In this document: piece after piece, positions 36,696 through 45,826 of the stretch
Layout: each line of letters opens with the position of its first letter
How positions within the stretch are numbered: the stretch's first letter is position 1
Assembly (NCBI RefSeq): GCF_001468035.1
Contig: NZ_LNZA01000001.1
Span: forward strand, 1,962,231 to 2,026,230
DNA from: Legionella tucsonensis
Lineage (GTDB): Bacteria > Pseudomonadota > Gammaproteobacteria > Legionellales > Legionellaceae
Direction: 5' to 3'
Length of the DNA: 64,000 nucleotides
Position numbers and translations under genes: made by a program
Notes under the pieces: model-generated
Told to the model about the DNA's origin: nothing
Seen by the model: the letters and a program-made list of their open reading frames with translations, nothing else
The model's database searches: none

Positions 36696-37676
36696 ATGAA
36701 ACTTGCCAGTTTAAAATCAACATCACGAGATGGAGAATTATGTGTAGTCAATCAAACGTTGACTCTTGCAATACGTGTACCCCAGATTGCAGCCAATTTG
36801 CAATATGCTCTAGAACATTGGGATACAGTAAAAGAAAAATTACAAGAGGTCTATCAACAACTTAATGAAGGACATTTGGAAAATACCTTTAGTTTTGATC
36901 CGCAACACTGCGCATCACCCTTACCCCGTGCCTATCAATGGGCTGATGGCAGCGCTTATGTCAACCATGTTGAGCTTGTGCGCAAAGCTCGTGGGGCTGA
37001 GCTGCCAGCAAATTTTTGGACTGATCCTTTGATGTACCAAGGAGGTTCTGATTCCTTCCTTGGCCCCAGAGATCCCATTTTAGTTGCCGATGAGGCGTAT
37101 GGCATTGATTTTGAAGCAGAGGTTGCCGTGGTAACTGGTGATGTTCCTATGGGTATAAGCTCTAAAGATGCAGGACAATATATTAAATTGTTGATGCTGG
37201 TTAATGATGTCTCATTGCGTAACTTAATTCCGGATGAGTTGGCAAAAGGCTTTGGGTTTTTCCATTCCAAACCTTCAAGCAGTTTTTCTCCAGTAGCCAT
37301 TACTCCCGATGAATTAGGCACTGATTGGGACGGTGAACGAGTGCACCTTCCTTTATTGAGTCATCTAAATGGACAATTATTTGGCCAACCCAACGCCGGA
37401 ATTGACATGACCTTTTCTTTTCCAGAGCTAATTCAACACGCTGCAAAAACCAGAGTCCTCAGTGCTGGAACAATTATTGGTTCAGGTACTGTTTCGAATC
37501 TTGATCGCAGCAAAGGATCCTCATGTATTGCCGAAAAAAGAATGCTGGAAATCATAGAACAGGGACAGGCAAAAATGTCTTTTATGCATTTTGGGGATCG
37601 CATTCGTATTGAAATGCTTGATAAACAAGGAAAAAACCTGTTTGGCTCAATCGATCAAGTCGTTGAACGGATATAA
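36696..37676 (+). CDS. fah: fumarylacetoacetate hydrolase family protein
   Basis: Probably cleaves fumarylacetoacetate to fumarate and acetoacetate, the last step of tyrosine degradation. It has 326 residues with the FAH fold: YGIDFEAEVAVVTGDVP provides metal-binding acidic residues, then SLRNLIPDELAKGFGFFHSKPSS and TIIGSGTVSN. GAGGG precedes the ATG. maiA follows after 3 bases and hpd lies upstream, so the pathway role is well supported; family members elsewhere act on other acylpyruvates. Confidence 0.9.
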   Translation: MKLASLKSTSRDGELCVVNQTLTLAIRVPQIAANLQYALEHWDTVKEKLQEVYQQLNEGHLENTFSFDPQHCASPLPRAYQWADGSAYVNHVELVRKARGAELPANFWTDPLMYQGGSDSFLGPRDPILVADEAYGIDFEAEVAVVTGDVPMGISSKDAGQYIKLLMLVNDVSLRNLIPDELAKGFGFFHSKPSSSFSPVAITPDELGTDWDGERVHLPLLSHLNGQLFGQPNAGIDMTFSFPELIQHAAKTRVLSAGTIIGSGTVSNLDRSKGSSCIAEKRMLEIIEQGQAKMSFMHFGDRIRIEMLDKQGKNLFGSIDQVVERI

Positions 37677-37679
37677 GCA

Positions 37680-38309
37680 ATGAAACTTTATGACTATTTT
37701 CGCTCAACGGCATGTTATCGTGTTCGTATTGCTCTGAACCTAAAAAATATCGCTTATGAAAAAATTGATATTCATTTAGTGAATCATGGTGGAGAGCAAC
37801 ATAGCCCTGAATATCAAAAGATAAATCCTCAAGAATTGGTTCCCAGCTTGGAAGTCAATGGGAAAGTTATCAGTCAATCACTTGCCATTATCGACTATCT
37901 GGATGAAACTTACCCAACCCCTGCTCTATTACCTCAAAATCCTCTGGATAGAGCTGCAGTAAGATCACTTGCCTTAATCGTTGCTTGTGATATGCATCCC
38001 CTGAATAACTTAAGAGTATTAAATCGATTAAAAGAGCAACTTCAGGCGAATGAAAAACACGTTACAGAATGGTATCACCATTGGCTTAAAGCAGGATTTG
38101 ACGCTTTTGAAGCAAACCTGCAACATATTGAGCGCAGTCAATCTTTTTGCTTCGGTAACGCCATTACTTTGGCTGATCTCTGCCTGATTCCTCAGGTCTA
38201 CAATGCAAATCGTTTTCATTTTGCAATGGACAGCTACCCTCTTATCAATGAAATCAATACTCATTGTTTGACTCTGGAACCATTTAAAAAAGCAGTTCCG
38301 GAAGCATAA
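37680..38309 (+). CDS. maiA: maleylacetoacetate isomerase (GST zeta class)
   Basis: Glutathione-dependent isomerisation of maleylacetoacetate to fumarylacetoacetate. It has 209 residues: a thioredoxin-like GST N-domain with the zeta-class signature STACYRVRIALNLK, then NPQELVPSLEV and SLAIIDYLDETYP, and a helical C-domain. It starts 3 bases after fah, so it is co-translated with it. The homogentisate 1,2-dioxygenase that should feed this pair is not in the window. Confidence 0.93.
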   Translation: MKLYDYFRSTACYRVRIALNLKNIAYEKIDIHLVNHGGEQHSPEYQKINPQELVPSLEVNGKVISQSLAIIDYLDETYPTPALLPQNPLDRAAVRSLALIVACDMHPLNNLRVLNRLKEQLQANEKHVTEWYHHWLKAGFDAFEANLQHIERSQSFCFGNAITLADLCLIPQVYNANRFHFAMDSYPLINEINTHCLTLEPFKKAVPEA

Positions 38310-38383
38310 TAAGGAAATGTACTAGTGATCATCTCAAGAGGGTTATCCACTACGAACTTCATAATTTCTTCAATATTCTGTAT

Positions 38384-38944
38384 TCAGAACCACGCTTTAC
38401 TTAGTTCTACAGTCACAACACCTTGGGGAGTTTTTTCAAGCATACTCCATACAGTTTTACATCGTTGTAAATGACCCACCAGGTAATTTTTATTACTGCA
38501 TTTGTAACGCACTGGCATTTGTTCGTAAATTTTTCCTGAATTAATTGCCTTACAACGCTCTCCATTGGTTAACTCAACTCCCCAAGGGTAAGCGCGAGAC
38601 ATATCCAAAGTTTCATTGAGCTCATTATTCAACGGCTCCTTCACCTTAATCAGCACACTGTCTCCGATCCAAGGAGATTGAGGACATAAAGCCTCTGTTC
38701 TGTTAGGGCCTGATTTCACAAAGCACGGATCATAAGTTTTGCCATTTGCACTACAATGCCAGGCATCTTCGCGGACAATGAGTTGCGATTGAGAATAGCA
38801 CTCACCCGTAAGTATCTTTTTCACTTGTGGAGTTACCTGTTCTATCGTATCACCATAAGGTCTGTATAATTTTAATATCGTATCATTTGCTGCAACCATA
38901 AAAGAACAAAAGAACAATGAAATACAGGGTACTATTCGCAACAT
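38384..38944 (-). CDS. secreted Cys-containing protein of unknown function
   Basis: A 186-residue protein with a signal peptide (to about residue 18, FMVAAND). The mature part has eight Cys residues in motifs such as GECYSQS, WHCSANGKTYDPCF, ALCPQSPW, ERCKAINSG, RYKCSNKN and LQRCKTVW, so several disulfides are likely after export. I do not recognise the family. Convergent with maiA; stands alone. Confidence 0.75.
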   Translation of the reverse strand: MLRIVPCISLFFCSFMVAANDTILKLYRPYGDTIEQVTPQVKKILTGECYSQSQLIVREDAWHCSANGKTYDPCFVKSGPNRTEALCPQSPWIGDSVLIKVKEPLNNELNETLDMSRAYPWGVELTNGERCKAINSGKIYEQMPVRYKCSNKNYLVGHLQRCKTVWSMLEKTPQGVVTVELSKAWF

Positions 38945-39340
38945 AATGTTTCCTCAATGACTCTAGTTCCAGCTTATAACTCTGCTATTTTGTCTGAAGG
39001 CTTTGAGTTTCTACTCCGATGCCAAAAAGTAAAGCCTTGCGATTTAATCTGCGAATTGTATACAGATTTCACTTAAGCACGTTCATTTGCTGATATAAAA
39101 TTTAAAAATTATATTTTAGGAGTATCGCACTGGAGCAGAAAAATCCATGCCTTTTAGTACCAAGACAGTAGAAATGCGGATAACCCCAGTGTATCATCTC
39201 ATTTTTAGTTAAAGGTATCTATACTTCATGAGGTCACAAATTGCGATTTTTGGCATATCCAGTCTCGCTAACCTAATGAATTCTTCAATCGAAAATGTAT
39301 ATCAGATTGATAGAAATATATACAGAGTGAGGAGTAAAAA
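38945..39340. other. intergenic gap before asnS, with a possible leader peptide
   Basis: No protein or RNA gene is clear in this 396-base gap. A 38-codon reading frame (39228-39344, MRSQIAIFGISSLANLM...) with AAAGG upstream ends in an ATGA overlap with the asnS start. It could be a leader that couples translation, or chance. Confidence 0.3.
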
Positions 39341-40744
39341 ATGACCAAAGTTTTTACCATAAAACAGTGTTTAGATGGTGAAATCAGCATTGATGAACAC
39401 GTTATTGTCAGAGGTTGGGTAAAGACCCGACGTGATTCCAAAATGGGCTTATCTTTTATTAGCCTGCATGATGGCTCTTGTTTTGCTCCTATTCAAATCG
39501 TAGCAACAGATGGTTTATCTAATTATCATGAAGAAGTCAGCAAACTTACTGCTGGATGCTCTCTGATTGCATCAGGAAAATTAGTCGCTTCACAAGGAAA
39601 AGGCCAAGCTTTTGAAATTCAGGCTGACTCGATTAAAGTTATAGGTTGGGTAGAAAATCCAGATACCTATCCTATTCAGGCGAAACGCCATACACTGGAA
39701 TTTCTACGTGAGGTAGCTCATCTGCGACCTCGTACAAATACAATTAGTGCGGTTACGCGAATCCGTCATTGTCTATCACAAGCCATCCATCGTTTTTTCC
39801 ATGAACAAGGTTTTTTCTGGGTACATACCCCCATTATCACTTCAAGCGATTGTGAAGGTGCGGGTGAAATGTTTCGCGTATCCACTTTAGATCTTTTAAA
39901 TGTACCTAAAAATGAATACGGCCAAATTGACTTTAGCAAAGACTTTTTTGGTAAAGAGACTTTTCTTACTGTTTCAGGTCAGTTAAACCTAGAGGCCTAT
40001 TGTATGGCTATGTCCAAAGTATATACTTTTGGGCCAACTTTTCGTGCAGAAAACTCAAATACAAGCCGTCATCTGGCTGAATTCTGGATGATCGAACCTG
40101 AAGTTGCTTTTGCTACTTTGCAAGATATTTGTGATTTAAGTCAAAGTATGCTGCGCTATTTATGCAAAGCTGTTTTGGATGAGCGTGCAGATGATATGGA
40201 CTTTTTCAATCAATTCGTTGCTCCCGGATGTATCGAACGTCTAGAACATATTGTTGAGTCAGATTTTGAAATCATGACTTACACTGATGCTATTAAAATT
40301 TTGGAAAAATCAGATCAATCATTTGAATTCCCTGTAAGTTGGGGGTTAGACTTACAATCCGAGCATGAACGCTATTTAGCAGAAATTTATTGCAAAAAGC
40401 CCGTGATACTGACAAATTATCCTCAAGAAATTAAAGGTTTTTACATGCGCCTCAATGATGATGGGAAAACAGTTGCAGCTATGGATGTTTTAGCACCTGG
40501 AATTGGCGAAATCATTGGAGGAAGTCAGCGCGAAGAACGCCTGGATATTCTGGATAAACGCATCGAAGAATGCAATCTAAATAAAGAAAGCTACCAATGG
40601 TATAGGGATCTACGCCGTTACGGTACCGTACCTCATGCAGGATTTGGTTTGGGTTTCGAACGATTGGTAAGCTATGTTACCGGTCTAGCCAACGTACGCG
40701 ATGTCATTCCTTTCCCACGTACACCAGGACATGCCGATTATTAA
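39341..40744 (+). CDS. asnS: asparagine--tRNA ligase
   Basis: Charges tRNA-Asn. It has 467 residues: an N-terminal OB-fold anticodon-binding domain ([20 protein letters not shown]) and a class II catalytic core with motif 2 ([22 protein letters not shown] shortened: [15 protein letters not shown]) and motif 3 ([10 protein letters not shown]) near the end. Full length. GAGGAG precedes the ATG. Confidence 0.98.
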   Translation: MTKVFTIKQCLDGEISIDEHVIVRGWVKTRRDSKMGLSFISLHDGSCFAPIQIVATDGLSNYHEEVSKLTAGCSLIASGKLVASQGKGQAFEIQADSIKVIGWVENPDTYPIQAKRHTLEFLREVAHLRPRTNTISAVTRIRHCLSQAIHRFFHEQGFFWVHTPIITSSDCEGAGEMFRVSTLDLLNVPKNEYGQIDFSKDFFGKETFLTVSGQLNLEAYCMAMSKVYTFGPTFRAENSNTSRHLAEFWMIEPEVAFATLQDICDLSQSMLRYLCKAVLDERADDMDFFNQFVAPGCIERLEHIVESDFEIMTYTDAIKILEKSDQSFEFPVSWGLDLQSEHERYLAEIYCKKPVILTNYPQEIKGFYMRLNDDGKTVAAMDVLAPGIGEIIGGSQREERLDILDKRIEECNLNKESYQWYRDLRRYGTVPHAGFGLGFERLVSYVTGLANVRDVIPFPRTPGHADY

Positions 40745-40748
40745 GAGA

Positions 40749-43601
40749 ATGACCGTGGTTAAATCAGTTCATGTTCTAATAGTAGGTGCTGGGATCTCAG
40801 GATTGGCTTTGGCTAACTTATTAGTTCATGGCAATAAAAAAGTTAAATTTCGCGTAACAATATTCGAGTCTCGACCTGATGGTAATAATCAGGAAAGTAT
40901 AGGTGGTGGAATAGGCCTTTGGCCGCCAAGCCAGTTCGTATTACGAAATATACCAAACTACCAAAATTTTATTGAACAATTTGGTTATAATATGCCATCC
41001 CCCAGTTACCGAGATTCTGATGGAAGGATATTGGCAAGAGCGAATGAAGATTTTGGTAGCCGATTTCCTGTTGAATGTTTAAACCGGGACGATTTAATAA
41101 ATATGTTGTTAGCAGGTTTAAAAGATAGAGATGATGTTGAAATTATTACATCACAAAAAATCTGCGGATACGAAAGAGATAATGATCAAATAGTAATTAA
41201 TATTGATGGTAATAAATTATATAAAGGTGATTTACTCATCGCTTGTGATGGCATTCATTCACAAATCAGAAATTGCCTCATGTCTGAGTTAAAACGTCCA
41301 CCAGTCCTCGAAACCGATCTTGGTTATACTTATTTTCGCGCAAATGCTCAGATTCCTCTTGAGACCAACCATAAATGGTGGTCAGTATCATTTGAAACAT
41401 GGGGAACTTGCCAATCTAAAAAATATGGAAGTCATGAAATTCGCTTTGGTTATGTTCCGCTAAAGCCACCAAATGTTTTTTGGTTTATCGCCATTAAGAC
41501 TCAGAAAAATCACAAGTATCTCTCTCCGATTAACGGCGTAAAATTAGTTGACGAGGACACTAAGGAGTTTCTGAAAGATTTGGTTAGAGAATGGAAACCT
41601 ATTCATACAGATTCTGGAGACGTCGCCGTTAATTATGAAGAATTAATTAATTTGACACATAAAATACTCAGAACAGATATTGCTAAAATTGAAGGAGTTG
41701 AAAAATTTCCTTGGACATCACGAGACAACCGGGTTGTGTTGCTGGGGGATTCAGCGCATGCTACTGCACCCAATATTGCTCAGGGAGCCGGCTTGTGTAT
41801 CGAGGATGCAGCTTGCCTGGCATCTAGGTTGAATAGAGTTGACTATTTACAAGGCATATCTCAATATGTGCGAGAACGAAAGCCACGTGCTAAAACAGTT
41901 CAAAATGTCGCGGATCTCGTTGCGTCAGTGGGACAAGTGAGAAATCCAATACTTAAAATATTAAGAAACGGTATCATGCGTGCAGCGACTCACTTTACTC
42001 CCTCGTTGCAGCGACGTATATTTGAATATTCAGTATCTTTCAGCTTAGGCGGCTCAACGAGATCAACATACTGGCAGGCGCCTCGATTATCGATTACTGA
42101 TGATGCACCATCTTCTTTATTCGGTAGAGTTTTTCCTAACCCCCATTTACCAGAAAATCATGTAAAAGATTTTAAAACTTCCAGCACTGGAGGCAGTGGT
42201 TTAGGTGTTGTTACAGTAGAAAAGCCTACATTTTTTGCAAAAATATTCGGAGCTCTTGCAGGTTTCCCCAGTGATATGAATCAGCAACCGTTTTACGCAG
42301 AAGTAATCAATTTATCTAAAGATGTACAACGTTGGAATAGAGTATTTGGTTATAACACGCTGCATCAGAAAACATATTCAACCACACATTCGCTATATTC
42401 CGGGTTTAACCGGCAAATGTATTTAAGTGAAGGTATTGGTGGTTTTATGGACAAAGCCATTCGATTTATTTACAAAATAAACCTTCAACCAGATAAGTCA
42501 TTAAAATATGAATCCCAAGGTATAACACTTTTTGATTCATTCAAAATACCATTACCCACGTTTTTATTACCAAAATCAGAGTGGATCGAAAAACCAACAG
42601 ATAAAGGATGGAAGTTCGATGGCAAAATCTCTTTTCCTATGATTGGCACCTTGTTGCATTATTATGGTCATTTTCAAGTTGACAAAAAAGACGTTGTAAA
42701 GAATAAAAGAGCGGTTATAGCAGGTGGCTCTGGAATGATCGGAAAAGAGGTTTGTTTGGAGTTTATTAAAAAAGGGTATGATGTATATTGTTTAAGTCGT
42801 TCTTCGAATATGGAAATAAATCTTGAAGGTGTCAAGGTCAGATGCATTGATAAAGATTGGTCAGACCTAATTGATAGAAACACAATTATATTAAACTTAA
42901 GTGGAGCAAATCCGGGAGCTAAAAGATGGACCTCTTCTGTAAAATCAGATATAGCAGAATCTCGCCTTCAAGTAATTGACACAATAATTCATAACATAGA
43001 AAGAGCTCAGGAAAAACCATTCAAGTATCTACAAGCTTCAGCGGCTGGATTTTATGGTAATGCTGGCGATTCAATTTTAACTGAAGAAAGTGAATCAGTA
43101 GTCGGTAATGAACCTGGAACAAAATTCAGAGTTGACGTCTGTAAGGAAATTGAAGAAAGAGCAAATAGAGCGAATTGCAACGTAATTAATTTAAGAATTG
43201 GACATGTTTTATCGAATACAGGCGGTCTTTTGCCCTATTATAGATTCTCTGGTTTTTTCTGTGCAGGTAGATTTGGTTCTGGTAATCAATTCGTTCCTTT
43301 TGTACATATCAAGGATGTTACGAAAGCTATTGAGTTTATTGCTGACAACGACACGATTATTAACGGCGCAATAAACATAACCGCCCCGCAGCCTTGTAGC
43401 AACTCTGAAATGTTGAAAGAATTGAGATGGGTCAAATGGGGTCCTGGAATACCACTACCCGCGTCAGTTTTAAAATTACTCATCGGCGAGTCATCTGTTA
43501 TATTAACGGATTCTGAACGAGTACAACCAAAAAGGTTACTCGAAAATGGGTTCAAATTTAATTACAATACCCTACATGAATCCTTATGTGGATTGAAATA
43601 G
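40749..43601 (+). CDS. three-domain fusion: FAD monooxygenase - DUF4166 - TIGR01777 epimerase
   Basis: A protein of about 950 residues made of three normally separate units. Residues 1-400 are an aromatic-hydroxylase-type FAD monooxygenase: VLIVGAGISGLALANLL (dinucleotide site), LLIACDGIHSQIR, and LLGDSAHATAPNIAQGAG near 333. Residues about 515-643 look like DUF4166 (VQRWNRVFG, IPLPTFLLP, PMIGTLLHYYGHF). Residues about 655-950 are an NAD-binding YfcH/TIGR01777 epimerase (AGGSGMIG, NLSGANPG, LQASAAGFYG) with its DUF1731 tail (NITAPQPCSNSEM). The start may be the ATG at 40749 or, overlapping asnS, 40731. No frameshift is seen, so the fusion is real in this sequence. The substrate is unknown. 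Confidence 0.82.
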   Translation: MTVVKSVHVLIVGAGISGLALANLLVHGNKKVKFRVTIFESRPDGNNQESIGGGIGLWPPSQFVLRNIPNYQNFIEQFGYNMPSPSYRDSDGRILARANEDFGSRFPVECLNRDDLINMLLAGLKDRDDVEIITSQKICGYERDNDQIVINIDGNKLYKGDLLIACDGIHSQIRNCLMSELKRPPVLETDLGYTYFRANAQIPLETNHKWWSVSFETWGTCQSKKYGSHEIRFGYVPLKPPNVFWFIAIKTQKNHKYLSPINGVKLVDEDTKEFLKDLVREWKPIHTDSGDVAVNYEELINLTHKILRTDIAKIEGVEKFPWTSRDNRVVLLGDSAHATAPNIAQGAGLCIEDAACLASRLNRVDYLQGISQYVRERKPRAKTVQNVADLVASVGQVRNPILKILRNGIMRAATHFTPSLQRRIFEYSVSFSLGGSTRSTYWQAPRLSITDDAPSSLFGRVFPNPHLPENHVKDFKTSSTGGSGLGVVTVEKPTFFAKIFGALAGFPSDMNQQPFYAEVINLSKDVQRWNRVFGYNTLHQKTYSTTHSLYSGFNRQMYLSEGIGGFMDKAIRFIYKINLQPDKSLKYESQGITLFDSFKIPLPTFLLPKSEWIEKPTDKGWKFDGKISFPMIGTLLHYYGHFQVDKKDVVKNKRAVIAGGSGMIGKEVCLEFIKKGYDVYCLSRSSNMEINLEGVKVRCIDKDWSDLIDRNTIILNLSGANPGAKRWTSSVKSDIAESRLQVIDTIIHNIERAQEKPFKYLQASAAGFYGNAGDSILTEESESVVGNEPGTKFRVDVCKEIEERANRANCNVINLRIGHVLSNTGGLLPYYRFSGFFCAGRFGSGNQFVPFVHIKDVTKAIEFIADNDTIINGAINITAPQPCSNSEMLKELRWVKWGPGIPLPASVLKLLIGESSVILTDSERVQPKRLLENGFKFNYNTLHESLCGLK

Positions 43602-43631
43602 GCTTTTACGAACTTAGCTAATAACCCGAAT

Positions 43632-44315
43632 CTACTTAAAGTCAGATAAAACACCTTCTCCTAATACCAAAACTCTATCCATCTGTTTTGCTAACTGATG
43701 ATCATGGGTGACAATAACTAAAGCAGTATGCAATTTTCTATTAAGCTCCAGCATGAGATCAAATACTTTTGTTGCAGTAGTCTGGTCAAGATTTCCTGTG
43801 GGTTCATCAGCTAATACACAGTAAGGTTGATGCACTAGAGCTCTGGCTATAGCAACTCTTTGTCGCTCCCCACCTGAAAGCTGGGCAGGTTTATGCGTTT
43901 TTCTTTCTTTAAGGCCAACATCATCCAGCATTTTACTTGCTTCAACCGCTGCATCTTTCACCGAGATATTTGCTAATAATAAGGGCATGCAAACATTTTC
44001 AAGTGCGGTAAACTCGGGTAACAAGTGATGAAACTGATAGATAAATCCCAAACCTTGATTACGTAGTTTACACCGTTTTTTTTCATTTATCTTTTGCCAA
44101 TTTATATCCTTAATCTGTACATCTCCGCTTGTTGGTTTATCCAATCCACCCAACAAATGCAATAAAGTGCTTTTCCCGGATCCTGAAGGTCCAATAATTG
44201 CTAAGCGTTCGCCTTGAGCTATGGACAAATCCACCCCCCGCAATACATCTACTTTAGAAGTACCGTCATTGTATGACTTACATAATTTTTCCGCATTTAA
44301 AATAATATCACTCAT
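43632..44315 (-). CDS. lolD: lipoprotein-releasing system ATPase LolD
   Basis: The ATPase of the LolCDE complex, which extracts lipoproteins from the inner membrane for transfer to LolA. It has 227 residues from the ATG at 44315, picked because GGAGG lies 9 bases upstream. Walker [10 protein letters not shown], the signature [14 protein letters not shown] and Walker B VLADEP are all visible. It overlaps the end of lolC by 8 bases. Confidence 0.95.
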   Translation of the reverse strand: MSDIILNAEKLCKSYNDGTSKVDVLRGVDLSIAQGERLAIIGPSGSGKSTLLHLLGGLDKPTSGDVQIKDINWQKINEKKRCKLRNQGLGFIYQFHHLLPEFTALENVCMPLLLANISVKDAAVEASKMLDDVGLKERKTHKPAQLSGGERQRVAIARALVHQPYCVLADEPTGNLDQTTATKVFDLMLELNRKLHTALVIVTHDHQLAKQMDRVLVLGEGVLSDFK

Positions 44316-45552
44316 AATGCAAAGCCTCCGCAATCACTGTTTTTGAGGCCCGCCAGGCAGGATAAATGGTTGCAAGAAAACTCATTAATAATGCCATAAC
44401 ACACACTTTCCATAGATCGCTAACCAGAATTTCGGAAGGTAAATAATCAACAAAATAAATGCTGGACGATAAAACTTTAACATGAAACCAGGTTTGCAGA
44501 TGATTCACAATTGTGGTTGCATTTTTTGCCAATACTAATCCACCAAGTAAACCAAACAAGGTACCTACAATTCCCACCATCATTCCTTGCACAATAAATG
44601 TCCATAATATGGTAGAAGGTGTCGCACCAATAGTTCTTAAAATTGCGATCTCTGCTTGCTTGTCATTAACAACCATCACCAAGGAAGATACCAGATTAAA
44701 TGCAGCCACAGCGATAATCAATAGTAAGATCAGAAACATCATTGTTTTTTCCATTTTAACAGCTTGGAAAAATGCGCCATATTGCTGCGTCCAATTGCCT
44801 ACCTGATATTCGTCACCTAATAAATGAGATAATCGAGCAGATAATTCCGGTGCTTGGTAAACATTACCTATTTTCATCTTGATTCCAGTTACCTCATCAC
44901 CCATTTGCAATAATTTTTGAGCATCTCCCATGTTGATAAATGCTAATTTAGTATCAAAATTAAACCCGCTTCCAGCAGAAAAAACCCCAACTACAGTAAA
45001 TCGCTTAAAACGAGGAATCATACCGGCAGGGGTAACTGTTGCCTGGGGAATCATGACGGTGACCTTATCCCCAATCATCATTCCCATACTGTCTGCAAGC
45101 CCTCTACCTAAGATAATGCCGAAATCTTTTAAATTATTTAGACTCCCCGCAAGTAATTTATCTTGTAAGTGGCTCATTTGCTGTTCTTTTTCAGGTAAAA
45201 TTCCCGTCAAGACAATAGGTAAAACCTGTCCGTCATTAACCATTAATCCCTGACCGCCAACATAGGGCGCAAGTGCTTTAATTTCAGGAATCGTTTGGAT
45301 TTTTTTAGCCACTTCAGGCCAATCACTAAGTCGCTCATTGGGTCCGGAAACCGTAATTTCAGGAGCCATTCCGAAAAACCGATTATGGATTTGCTGGTCA
45401 AATCCATTCATTACCGATAATACCGTAATCAGAACCATCACACCCAAGCCTATACCTAGCATCGAGCTTAACGAAATAAAAGAAACAAAATGATTCTTCT
45501 TTCTAGAACGCGTATAGCGTAACCCTATAAAAAGGGCTAATGGTTTATACAT
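44308..45552 (-). CDS. lolC: lipoprotein-releasing system permease LolC/LolE
   Basis: The membrane subunit of the Lol exporter. It has 414 residues: an N-terminal membrane segment after the conserved [20 protein letters not shown], a large periplasmic MacB-like domain, and three C-terminal membrane segments (about residues 270-400) with [15 protein letters not shown]. Only one permease gene is present beside lolD, as in species where a single LolF-type subunit replaces LolC and LolE; a second copy could lie elsewhere. Confidence 0.92.
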   Translation of the reverse strand: MYKPLALFIGLRYTRSRKKNHFVSFISLSSMLGIGLGVMVLITVLSVMNGFDQQIHNRFFGMAPEITVSGPNERLSDWPEVAKKIQTIPEIKALAPYVGGQGLMVNDGQVLPIVLTGILPEKEQQMSHLQDKLLAGSLNNLKDFGIILGRGLADSMGMMIGDKVTVMIPQATVTPAGMIPRFKRFTVVGVFSAGSGFNFDTKLAFINMGDAQKLLQMGDEVTGIKMKIGNVYQAPELSARLSHLLGDEYQVGNWTQQYGAFFQAVKMEKTMMFLILLLIIAVAAFNLVSSLVMVVNDKQAEIAILRTIGATPSTILWTFIVQGMMVGIVGTLFGLLGGLVLAKNATTIVNHLQTWFHVKVLSSSIYFVDYLPSEILVSDLWKVCVMALLMSFLATIYPAWRASKTVIAEALHYE

Positions 45553-45665
45553 ATTTGCTTTGATTTTTGGTTAAAGTCTTATTGTAGAGAAAAAATCATC
45601 CAAGAGATATACCTTATACCTGGTTCGGCTTATTTATTATTTTCTTCATCAGCTAACCCACATAC

Positions 45666-45687
45666 TTATCCACAGAATTTGTGGATA
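45666..45687. promoter_or_regulatory. palindrome with a perfect DnaA-box sequence
   Basis: TTATCCACA (45666-45674) matches the DnaA 9-mer. With the next bases it forms a perfect palindrome (TATCCACA-GAATT-TGTGGATA, 45667-45687) between lolC and the ankyrin gene. It may bind DnaA or another regulator, or be chance. Confidence 0.4.
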
Positions 45688-45826
45688 TTTACTTTATCGC
45701 AGGTTGATTGTCTTTTCTCATACATTATATTTCTATCAAAAATCATTAATTTTACAAATTGTGAATTTAATTTATTTAAAGTAAGATGTTTTATCAATCA
45801 AAACCGCATTTGACAGAAGGACACTT

